The position numbers were made by a program, and so were the translations under genes. Below the pieces are notes generated by a model that made no database searches, had not been told where the DNA came from, and was given only the letters and a program-made list of their open reading frames with translations. A stretch of 64,000 bases of DNA from Hymenobacter sediminicola (GTDB taxonomy: Bacteria; Bacteroidota; Bacteroidia; Cytophagales; Hymenobacteraceae): positions 2,353,001 to 2,417,000 of the forward strand of contig NZ_CP060202.1 in assembly GCF_014250515.1 (NCBI RefSeq), read 5' to 3'. Below are positions 15,001-22,337 of this stretch, piece by piece; the stretch's first letter is position 1; the number at the start of each line of letters is the position of its first letter.

Positions 15001-16803
15001 TTACCGCACCGGCAACCACTTGGCCAGTACCGCCTGCTGTGCCGCCGTGGGGCTGGCTACCCGCTCGATGCGGTAGCGCTGGGCTGTGGCCGCCAGCAGC
15101 GGAAACCGCAGCTCCTGCACCTGCCCATCCCGCGAAACCAGCAGCTGCACCTCCGAGCCCGTGGCCCGGCCGGCCAGTGCCTGCGTCAGGTCGCCGGTGA
15201 GGCGGGCCCCATCCAGGGCCAGAATTTCGTCGTTCACGTTCAGGCCGCCCTGCCAGGCACTGCCCCCGCGCACGGTGCTCGTCACCACGTTCTTGCCGCT
15301 GGCGCTGCCTACGCTGGCACCCAGCGCCGCGCCCTCCGCCACCGGTGCCGCCTTCAGCGTGAGGCCCGCATACCCGAAGGCCGTTTCGTAGGGCAGCGTT
15401 TCGGTGCCGTACACGTGGCGCCGGAAAAACTCATCGAAGCGGCGGCCCGCTACTTTCGCCACGGCCGCCTGGTACTCCTCATCCGTGAAGCCGCGCTGCT
15501 TTTTCGTGTAGTATTCGTCGTAGAGGTAGCGCATCACGTCGTCGAGGCTTTTCTGGCCCTTCGTTTCATTGATGACCATCAGATCCAGCACCGCCCCGAT
15601 CAGCTCACCCTTATCGTAGTAGCTGATGCCCGTGTTGGCCGAGTTTTCGTTTGGTCGGTAGTACTTGATCCACGCATCGTAGCTGCTCTCGGCGGCCGAT
15701 TGTTGCTTGTTACCCGGCGTATTTTCCACGCGGCCAATACCGTTGCTCAAGTCGGCCAGGTAGCCGTCGGGCGTCACGAAACCGGCGCGCTGTACAATCA
15801 GGTTCGAGAAATACTCCGTGCCGCCTTCGCTCACCCACAGCATGCGGGTGTAGTTTTCCTCATCGTAGTTGAATGGGCCCAGCGCTACCGGCCGGATGCG
15901 CTTCACGTTCCAGAGGTGGAAGTATTCGTGCGCTACCAGCCCCAGAAAGCCCTTGTAGCTCCCCTCCGTGCTGTAGGCGTTCCGCGACACCGACAGCGTG
16001 GTGGAGAACAGGTGCTCCAGGCCGCCCGTGCCCCGGTCGATGTTGTGGATGATGAACATGTAGCGGTCCAGCGGATTTTTACCCACCACGCGGTGCGCTT
16101 CCTCGCACACTTTCTTCATGTCGGCCAGCAGCTTGGCCTCGTCGTACTTCACGCCCTGCCCAAACATGGCAATGGTGTGCGGCGTGCCGGCCGCTTCAAA
16201 GCTCAATACCTTGTGTGTGCCAATTTCGATAGGCGAGTCCGCCAGCTCATCGTAGTTCGAGGAGCGGAACGTGAACTGGCCGCCGGCCGGCTTCAGGCTG
16301 GTGCTCACCTGCGTCCAGCCCGGGGCAGGCTTCACCTCCAGCGTGCTGGCCAAAGCCTGGTTATCAGCGGGGTACATGAATACGCTGGTGCCGTTTACGT
16401 AGCCGTGGGCCGCGTCGAGGAAGCTGGTGCGCACACTCAGCTCGTAGGCATACACCCGGTAGCGCACCGTGAAATCCTTGTTTTTAGGATGATACACGCG
16501 CCAGGTATTTTTGGCTACTTTCTCTACTCGCAGTGCCTCACTCCCGGCCTGAGCCGCAAAGCCCTCTACGTGCCGCGAAAACTCCCGCACCAAGTAGGAA
16601 CCTGGTGCCCATACCGGCATTTTCAGGTCGGTATACTGCTTGCTGAAGCCGCTGAGCGAGGTTTCAACTTCGAAATAGTGGGTTTGCGGGGCCGGCATAG
16701 CCAGCGTGTAGCGCAGCACTGGAGCCGCCAGTGCCGCACTGAACTGGCTCAGTAGCAACACCAGCACCGCCGCCACAAGCAGGCGGGTACGGGAATGGGT
16801 CAT
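15001..16803 (-). CDS. M61 family aminopeptidase with PDZ domain
   Basis: Exported zinc metallopeptidase of family M61 (glycyl aminopeptidase type), 600 residues. A signal peptide (about 1-26) is followed by an N-terminal beta domain and the catalytic domain with HEYFH at 292-296 (VAHEYFHLWNVKRIRP) and the third zinc ligand in WVSEGGTEYFS. A PDZ domain occupies about 490-580. Characterised relatives release N-terminal Gly or Ala from peptides. A convergent terminator lies 20 bases beyond its stop. A long plus-strand frame at 14926-16755 is its antisense shadow. Confidence 0.92.
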   Translation of the reverse strand: MTHSRTRLLVAAVLVLLLSQFSAALAAPVLRYTLAMPAPQTHYFEVETSLSGFSKQYTDLKMPVWAPGSYLVREFSRHVEGFAAQAGSEALRVEKVAKNTWRVYHPKNKDFTVRYRVYAYELSVRTSFLDAAHGYVNGTSVFMYPADNQALASTLEVKPAPGWTQVSTSLKPAGGQFTFRSSNYDELADSPIEIGTHKVLSFEAAGTPHTIAMFGQGVKYDEAKLLADMKKVCEEAHRVVGKNPLDRYMFIIHNIDRGTGGLEHLFSTTLSVSRNAYSTEGSYKGFLGLVAHEYFHLWNVKRIRPVALGPFNYDEENYTRMLWVSEGGTEYFSNLIVQRAGFVTPDGYLADLSNGIGRVENTPGNKQQSAAESSYDAWIKYYRPNENSANTGISYYDKGELIGAVLDLMVINETKGQKSLDDVMRYLYDEYYTKKQRGFTDEEYQAAVAKVAGRRFDEFFRRHVYGTETLPYETAFGYAGLTLKAAPVAEGAALGASVGSASGKNVVTSTVRGGSAWQGGLNVNDEILALDGARLTGDLTQALAGRATGSEVQLLVSRDGQVQELRFPLLAATAQRYRIERVASPTAAQQAVLAKWLPVR

Positions 16804-17031
16804 GAAAGGGGAATTAGGTGAGAAGTAAGGAGCCCGCCGGGTGCCACCGTGGTGCCTCCCACAGCGGGTTAGGGCAAAGAACGGGGAAAAACAGGCAGGG
16901 CTGCAAGCCTGCCAGCAAAGTCTCCTACCCGGCCGCTGGCGCCCAACCCGCCTATAGCCGGACCGGAACCCGCTACGTAGCTCCGCCGTTAGGGAGGCAG
17001 CAGCCCGCCGCTTTCCGGGCCGCGTTACCCT

Positions 17032-17583
17032 ATGCGCTTCGTTTGGATAGCCTTTATTGCGCTGGTTGCTCTACTTCTAGGCGTGTTTCTGTGGCCGAGC
17101 CGCCCGGCAGAGCGGGCTGCTGTTACCGCCGAGGAGCCGCTGCCCGTGCAGCGCACGGCCTGGGTCACCAGCAACCGCCCTACCCCCAAAGCTGATAGTA
17201 TCGTCAGTTTCGCAATGCGCCAGTTGGGCACCAACTACTGCTACGCCGGCAATACTCCGGCCACTGGTTTCGACTGTTCCGGCTTCGTGCAGTATGTGTT
17301 CAGCAATTTCAACCTGCCAGTGCCCCATTCCACTGCGCTACTCATTGACGTAGGCCGCCCGGTAGCCCGGGAGCAGGCCCGCCGCGGCGACATTGTGGTA
17401 TTCACGGGTACGGCCGCTACGTCCACCACACCCGGCCATGCCGGCATCATTGTATCGGCTCCCGGCGAACCGCTCCGCTTCATTCATTCCTCCTCAGCCC
17501 GCCGCGAGTCCGGTGTCAAAATCAGCCAAGTGGAAGGCACTGACTATGAGCGGCGCTTTATGCAGGTACGCCGGGTACTGTAG
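17032..17583 (+). CDS. NlpC/P60 cell-wall hydrolase
   Basis: Envelope cysteine peptidase of the NlpC/P60 family, 183 residues. One N-terminal membrane or signal helix (about 3-22) is followed by a short linker and the catalytic domain (about 55-183), with Cys82 in FDCSGF, His136 in PGHAGI and a third polar residue, His152, in FIHSSS. Family enzymes cut the D-Glu to diaminopimelate bond in peptidoglycan stems. No separate wall-binding domain is present. The gene is monocistronic, divergent from the M61 gene with a 228-base gap. Confidence 0.88.
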   Translation: MRFVWIAFIALVALLLGVFLWPSRPAERAAVTAEEPLPVQRTAWVTSNRPTPKADSIVSFAMRQLGTNYCYAGNTPATGFDCSGFVQYVFSNFNLPVPHSTALLIDVGRPVAREQARRGDIVVFTGTAATSTTPGHAGIIVSAPGEPLRFIHSSSARRESGVKISQVEGTDYERRFMQVRRVL

Positions 17584-17634
17584 ACGTAGCAAGCAACCTG
17601 TCTTTTTTCCTAGTTGAACTATCTGTAAAAGAGC

Positions 17635-17692
17635 GATGCCCGGCCGCCTATGCAGGTCCTCCTGATCGAGGCTGCTGGGCGGGCCGGGCATC
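17635..17692 (+). repeat. Long imperfect hairpin of unknown role
   Basis: Outer perfect 11-bp stem GATGCCCGGCC/GGCCGGGCATC (17635-17645 with 17682-17692). Inside, GCAG..CCTC pairs with GAGG..CTGC around a CTGATC loop, so nearly the whole 58 bases can fold into one rod. It begins 52 bases after the NlpC gene. No T-run follows, so it is not a classic terminator; a repeat element or small structured RNA is possible. Confidence 0.6.
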
Positions 17693-18223
17693 TAATCCTT
17701 CAAATCTTACCAAGCGACGAGTCTGGGGTACAGGCCCGTCATCTCCTTATATAGGTAAGACCTTGCCGTAATGCGGGAAATGCTAAAATGGAAGCAGGTT
17801 CCGCGCGAAACCTTTTGTTAAGCGCGTCCGGCGGTGAAGCGGACTACATTCGACAGGCTTGGCAGGATTTGTTTGGGACTACTAGACATTTTGTACCTCC
17901 TTTCTTTACGTTCGACATAACCCCGGCCGCGTCTCCCAATACCTTAGGGCTCCTTGGGCGGGGCTGTAGCACTCACTACGGTTGGTAAAGTTAAAAGCCT
18001 ACGGGATGGTTCAAAATAAAAAGCGCTTTTTTTAGCACTGCAAGCCGCTTTGCTGGTCATAAACCTGATCCTCAGTCGTTTTATTTTTTCTTTTGCGGGT
18101 AAACGTAGCACTGGCCTCAAACTTGCAATCTGGGCAGGTAGCAGCTATTTGCCGAGAGTTGCTGACATGTAGGAGTTTTCTCCTATCTTTTCCCACCATC
18201 TTTTTACCTCCTCTCTTCACACC
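17693..18223. other. Gene-poor gap, about 530 bases
   Basis: No convincing gene. A 66-codon plus-strand frame (17788-17988) has no recognisable features. A 14-base palindrome AAAAAGCGCTTTTT at 18018-18031 is followed by more T and could be a weak terminator. TATCTTTT at 18184-18191, with a TTG 22 bases upstream, is a possible imperfect promoter for the DUF2147 gene at 18224. No tRNA or known RNA could be folded here by eye. Confidence 0.4.
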
Positions 18224-18664
18224 ATGAAAAAATCCCTGTTTCTCTCCCTCGCTTTCCTGCTCGGCTTTGTGCGGCTGGCCTCGGCCCAAACCCTCTCCCC
18301 ACTGGGCACGTGGCAGAACGAAGAAAAGAAAGCTACGTTTGAGATTTACAAATGCGGCAACAAGCTGTGCGGCAAAATCGTGACGCTGACTGTGCCCAAT
18401 GACCCCGCTACCGGCAAACCCAAAACCGACTCCCAGAACCCCGACCCAAAGCTGCGCAACCGTCCGCGCCTGGGCCTGGTGTTCATGCAAGGCTTTGAAT
18501 ACGACGACGCAAACAAGTGGGACGATGGCAAAATCTACGACCCCGAAAGCGGCAAAACGTACTCCTGCTACATGAAGATGATCAACGCGAATACGATGGA
18601 AGTAAAAGGATACATCGGCTTCTCCATGATTGGCAAATCGCAGACCTGGACTCGGGTCAAATAA
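18224..18664 (+). CDS. DUF2147 exported protein (copy 1)
   Basis: Periplasmic or secreted 146-residue protein of the DUF2147 family. A signal peptide (MKKSLFLSLAFLLGFVRLASAQ) is followed by the family body: LGTWQNEEKKATFEIYKCG, LCGKIV, WDDGKIYDPESGKTYSCYM, GYIGFSMIGKSQTWTR. The two conserved Cys (YKCGNKLCG) may form a disulfide. The family has a lipocalin-like beta fold; its function is not established. A related copy lies 134 bases downstream, each followed by its own terminator, so this pair looks like an old tandem duplication. Confidence 0.9.
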   Translation: MKKSLFLSLAFLLGFVRLASAQTLSPLGTWQNEEKKATFEIYKCGNKLCGKIVTLTVPNDPATGKPKTDSQNPDPKLRNRPRLGLVFMQGFEYDDANKWDDGKIYDPESGKTYSCYMKMINANTMEVKGYIGFSMIGKSQTWTRVK

Positions 18665-18693
18665 GCCCGATTCACTTTTCAGGCGTATACTTG

Positions 18694-18734
18694 GCGACGC
18701 TTCCGCAATTGCGGGGGCGTCGCTTTTTGTTGTT
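18694..18734 (+). terminator. Terminator between the DUF2147 genes
   Basis: Stem GCGACGC-TTCCGC/GCGGGG-GCGTCGC with an AATT loop followed by TTTTTGTTGTT; 29 bases after the stop at 18664. Confidence 0.85.
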
Positions 18735-18798
18735 ATAGAGTTGTTGTGGCCCATGCGCTACCCCTCAACATTTCATCTCAAACCGGTTTTTCAACGCT

Positions 18799-19236
18799 TT
18801 GAAATCATTACTACTGAGTTTATTGCTGTGGTGGCGTGCTCTAGTACCGGCGGCCTCCCAGACACCAGTGCCTCTGGGCATCTGGGCCGATGACTCCGGC
18901 GACTCCCATATTGAGCTTTACCGCTGTGGTGAGCAGCTCTGTGGGCGGCTGGTGTGGCTGCGCACCCCAACCGATGCCAACGGCAAACCCCGCCTCGATG
19001 AGCACCATCCCGACCAAACCAAACGAAGCCAGCCGTTGCACAACATGACGGTGCTGCAAAACCTGCGCTACAATGCGGAGAATGACCGGTGGGAAGACGG
19101 CTCACTCTACGACCCTGACAATGGCCGCACCTACTCCTGCTACCTCGCCGCCGCTGGAAAAGACCGACTGGAAGTGAAGGGATACATTGGGTTTTCTCTT
19201 TTTGGCCGGGCGCACTACTGGCAGCGCGTGAAGTAG
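18799..19236 (+). CDS. DUF2147 exported protein (copy 2)
   Basis: Second DUF2147 protein, 145 residues, with a TTG start giving the signal peptide MKSLLLSLLLWWRALVPAAS; no ATG serves the frame. The body parallels copy 1: LGIWADDSGDSHIELYRCG, LCGRLVW, WEDGSLYDPDNGRTYSCYL, GYIGFSLFGRAHYW. Identity is concentrated in the C-terminal half, so the copies have diverged substantially. The preceding terminator suggests a separate promoter, though none is clear in the short gap. Confidence 0.88.
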   Translation: MKSLLLSLLLWWRALVPAASQTPVPLGIWADDSGDSHIELYRCGEQLCGRLVWLRTPTDANGKPRLDEHHPDQTKRSQPLHNMTVLQNLRYNAENDRWEDGSLYDPDNGRTYSCYLAAAGKDRLEVKGYIGFSLFGRAHYWQRVK

Positions 19237-19260
19237 AAACCGGCACTGTTTTTTCTTTGC

Positions 19261-19295
19261 AAGGCAAGCACTTTCCAGTGCTTGCCTTTTATTTT
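19261..19295 (+). terminator. Terminator after DUF2147 copy 2
   Basis: 12-bp perfect stem AAGGCAAGCACT with loop TTCC, followed by TTATTTT. Confidence 0.88.
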
Positions 19296-19389
19296 CTCGC
19301 CTACCCGAAGTGGTCGAAAAACCCGCCTTGGCCCCACTGAAAAAACCATTTGCCTGGGGTGGTGTTCTTCATCATATACCCTGTTCACC

Positions 19390-20022
19390 TTGTTACAACT
19401 TCTTAAACGGCTCTTTTCCTCCAGCTCTGCTACTCAGCCAACTGAGTGGCAGCCACTGCACCGCACGCCTGCGCAAGAGCGGCTGCATGCGCGCTGGATA
19501 GAGCAACAAGTGTATCTGAACTGGGCCGGACCTTACTTCAAGGCCTATCATTTTTGCAAAGCCGGTATTCAGGGGCATGGCCTGCGGGTGCAGTTACTGA
19601 ACGAGCCCGGCCGCCAAGGAGCAGTGCTGCTCTACGACCCCAGTATTGGTCCGGGGAATTTTCGCCACTTTTTCGACCTGCTACGTGACCGAGTGCTGGC
19701 GCTGGGCTACAACGTATCGACTTCTGACCAGCGCACTCTGCATCACGAGCAGTACACCGAAACCATTGAAAAGCATTTTCTGAAGCCCCGGCCCAACGAC
19801 TGTACCGCTACCGGCCGCTGCAACCAGCGCTATGGCAATGTGGTAGTAGACTTAGTGCAGGTGAATGGTCAGCCAGGGTTTATCCGTTTCTTCAGCAACC
19901 CTTTTCAGGATTCCATCTTCACGGCACCACACTCCTTTGACGAGTTGATGGCTGCGGTACTGGACCTGCCGCCCGCTCCAAAGGAAGTACAGGCTCGCAT
20001 CAAGCAGTACGCCAAAGGATAA
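19390..20022 (+). CDS. Hypothetical protein, about 210 aa
   Basis: The open frame runs from 19282, but that start lies inside the terminator of the previous gene. The TTG at 19390 (LLQLLKRLFSSS) is the most plausible start I see; the start remains uncertain. The protein looks cytoplasmic and alpha/beta: YLNWAGPYFKAYHFCKAG, then FRHFFDLLRDRVLALGYNVS with a later region rich in His, Arg and Cys (NDCTATGRCNQRYGNV). I do not recognise a family. The consistent protein-like composition to the stop at 20022 and the palindromic terminator behind it support a real gene. Confidence 0.6.
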   Translation: MLQLLKRLFSSSSATQPTEWQPLHRTPAQERLHARWIEQQVYLNWAGPYFKAYHFCKAGIQGHGLRVQLLNEPGRQGAVLLYDPSIGPGNFRHFFDLLRDRVLALGYNVSTSDQRTLHHEQYTETIEKHFLKPRPNDCTATGRCNQRYGNVVVDLVQVNGQPGFIRFFSNPFQDSIFTAPHSFDELMAAVLDLPPAPKEVQARIKQYAKG

Positions 20023-20051
20023 TCCACAAGAACCTGCAGCACCCCCTGTTT

Positions 20052-20095
20052 ACAAGCAAGCCCTTGCTACCACGTGGTAGCAAGGGCTTGCTTGT
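20052..20095. terminator. Perfect 44-bp palindromic terminator
   Basis: Two 22-base arms (20052-20073 and 20074-20095) are exact reverse complements with no spacer. It lies between the stop of the hypothetical gene (20022) and the convergent M1 peptidase gene (20121), so a bidirectional terminator is the simplest reading. Only short T-runs flank it. Confidence 0.7.
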
Positions 20096-20120
20096 TATTG
20101 TAATGTACAGATAGGTAGTC

Positions 20121-22172
20121 CTACTCCCGTACGAAGCGGGCTAGTGCTGTTTTACCGTTGGCGAAAGTCAGACGCATGTGGTATAGCCCTGCAGCCAGCG
20201 CTTTGGTGTCGAGTTGAGCATGAAGCGGGTCTACCTCTTGGCGCAATAGCACGCGGCCAGTGGCATCCGTTACTTCAGCAGTGGCGCGGGCAGTCAGGTC
20301 CTGGAGCCGGAGTGTTTCGCGGCAGGGGTTTGGGTACACGGTGAACCGAGCAGTGCGGGCCGCCGCCTCGGTGCCCAGTATCAGCGTGAAGTCACGCGAG
20401 GTAATACCGTCGCCTTTCAGCAGCCAGTTGTTGGCATCTACTTCCACAGAAGCTACCGTTTTGGTGGTAGGTACGGTGAAGTTGGAAACCAACTGAGACT
20501 GACGCAGACGCAACACCTGCGAAGTACCATCAGTAAAGAACAGCGTGTAATCAACGTCTGTATCGAAAAAGGGCGTTATGCCGGCCACCGACACGGTTTC
20601 GGTGTTGCGCAGGTAGAAATTCTGGCCTACCTGATTCCAGTAAACCGAGAATGTGGGGTAGCCCTCGCCGCGGTACCATTGGTCGAAGAAGTACTGCAGG
20701 GAGCGGCCAGCTTCGGCTTCAAAAACAGCCTGCAGGTCGCGGGTGCGGGCCGTGCGGCCGCTGTATGTGCTTTGGTAAGTGCGCAGGGCCCGGAAAAACT
20801 TGGTATCGTCGTTGAGCAGGTAGCGCAGCATATGAACGACTATCGCGCCTTTCTTATAGGTCAGGTTGTAGTCGAAAATGCGGCCCACGTTGGTCGTGTC
20901 CGGCACCCGGACGCTTCCGCCCAGCGCCGGTACCCACTGCCCCCCTACGTAGCGGTTTTTGGCATAATACTGGGCCGTTTCTATCCATTGCTTCGCATCA
21001 TTCGCCGAGGCAAAGCGCGTGAGGGAAAGGTATTCGCCGTAGGAGGCGAAGCTCTCATTCAGCCAGATATCTTCCCACGAGGCGCAGGTCACGTTGTCGC
21101 CGAACCATTGGTGGAATAGTTCGTGAGCCGTGAGGGTGAAGTCGAACCCGTCCTGCGTGGTCATGGTCTGGTGCTCCATGCCGCCCCCGATGGGAGCCAT
21201 GCTGTGGCCATACTTTTCGCTGGCAAATGGGTAGAGCCCTACCAGGCTAGAGTAGTTTTCGATGAAGCCGGGCGTGCGGTCAATTTCCGTCCGGTAGTAA
21301 GTCAGCGCCGCCTGGTTATAAACGTAGTTGACGATGGGAATTTGAGGGCCGCCTACGGGATTGGCGTAGTTGATGTACTCTATATAAGGAGCCACAGCTA
21401 CCGACACCAGATAATAGTCGATGGGTTTGGCGCGGTGCTTCCACTCGTAGCGGCTCTTGCCATTGGGCATGGGCGAAACCCGCTGCAGCACTCCGTTAGA
21501 GCCTACTTTGTTGACGCTACTCGTTGTCACCCATACATCCAGAGAGTCGGCTTTATCGGTGAGCACCTGCTTGCAGGGCCACCACTCATGGGCCGAAAAG
21601 GGCTCCGACAGGCTCCAGGTGACGTTGTATGTGTAGTTCAGGTTGTTGACCCGGACGCTGGAACGAGTATTTAGCGCGTTGCCAATGGCCGCCGTATTGC
21701 CGTTCGGTGCCGTGCCCCGATAATAGACCACGGTGCTGAACTGGGTGTTTGCCGGTACGGCCTGCGGCAGAGCGGCCGTCACATCGGAGCCAGCGCGGCG
21801 CAGGCCCGGTGAGCGGCGGCCGTTTACTACCACCGAGTCGATGGTGAACGTCTGGTAGAGCTCAAACGCGACGGAGTCCAGCGGCTGGGCGAGGCTGCGG
21901 GCCACCATCCGGACATTGCCGCCAACGTTGCGGGAATTGTTTTCGAGAGCAATATCCAGCTTGTAGTATTTCACATCGTAGCGGTCCATTTTCTGGCGGT
22001 GGCGCACGGTAGTTGCCGGGCCGCGCTGCGCCGAGTGAACATGCGCACGCACGCAGCTGGCCGCCCCATCATGGGCTAGGCTAAGCGGATCTGGTCGGGC
22101 AGCCAGCGACTGAGCCTGCGCTCCGGAAGCGGCCAGCAACACCCCTGCCAGCAGTGAGTAGAAACGATACAT
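20121..22172 (-). CDS. M1 family aminopeptidase with T9SS domain
   Basis: Secreted zinc aminopeptidase of family M1, 683 residues. After a signal peptide (ending GAQAQ) comes the N-terminal beta saddle, then the catalytic domain with HELFH at 350-354 (HELFHQWFGD) and the distal ligand Glu373 (WLNESFASYGEY). The exopeptidase motif GAMEN is replaced by GGGMEHQ, as in Bacteroidota members. The last 75 residues are a T9SS sorting domain (TVYPNPCRETL, DATGRVL, GLYHMRLT). It should be exported through T9SS and trim peptides outside the cell. Confidence 0.92.
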   Translation of the reverse strand: MYRFYSLLAGVLLAASGAQAQSLAARPDPLSLAHDGAASCVRAHVHSAQRGPATTVRHRQKMDRYDVKYYKLDIALENNSRNVGGNVRMVARSLAQPLDSVAFELYQTFTIDSVVVNGRRSPGLRRAGSDVTAALPQAVPANTQFSTVVYYRGTAPNGNTAAIGNALNTRSSVRVNNLNYTYNVTWSLSEPFSAHEWWPCKQVLTDKADSLDVWVTTSSVNKVGSNGVLQRVSPMPNGKSRYEWKHRAKPIDYYLVSVAVAPYIEYINYANPVGGPQIPIVNYVYNQAALTYYRTEIDRTPGFIENYSSLVGLYPFASEKYGHSMAPIGGGMEHQTMTTQDGFDFTLTAHELFHQWFGDNVTCASWEDIWLNESFASYGEYLSLTRFASANDAKQWIETAQYYAKNRYVGGQWVPALGGSVRVPDTTNVGRIFDYNLTYKKGAIVVHMLRYLLNDDTKFFRALRTYQSTYSGRTARTRDLQAVFEAEAGRSLQYFFDQWYRGEGYPTFSVYWNQVGQNFYLRNTETVSVAGITPFFDTDVDYTLFFTDGTSQVLRLRQSQLVSNFTVPTTKTVASVEVDANNWLLKGDGITSRDFTLILGTEAAARTARFTVYPNPCRETLRLQDLTARATAEVTDATGRVLLRQEVDPLHAQLDTKALAAGLYHMRLTFANGKTALARFVRE

Positions 22173-22337
22173 AGAGAAACCGGGAATTTAAAGAGTGAAT
22201 GAGCAGCTGCAGTAGCAAGAAGCCGCCTGGCAAGATACGCAGTACCCTTCACTAACCGTTGTTGAAAAGAACCGGGTTCCCCTGTCCTGGTTGTATATTT
22301 CGGAAGCGCTTTTCTGCCTGTTATATCTCTCTGCTAT

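Noticed and set aside
14926..16755. 609-codon plus-strand open frame
   Set aside because: It lies exactly opposite the M61 peptidase gene, reads as Arg/Ala/Val/His-rich shadow sequence and has no motif. Long antisense frames are expected at this GC content.
17788..17988. 66-codon frame in the gene-poor gap
   Set aside because: No signal peptide, motif or promoter; composition does not distinguish it from chance.
18018..18031. AAAAAGCGCTTTTT palindrome as a terminator
   Set aside because: No loop and only weak AT pairs outside the GCGC core; no gene ends nearby for it to serve.
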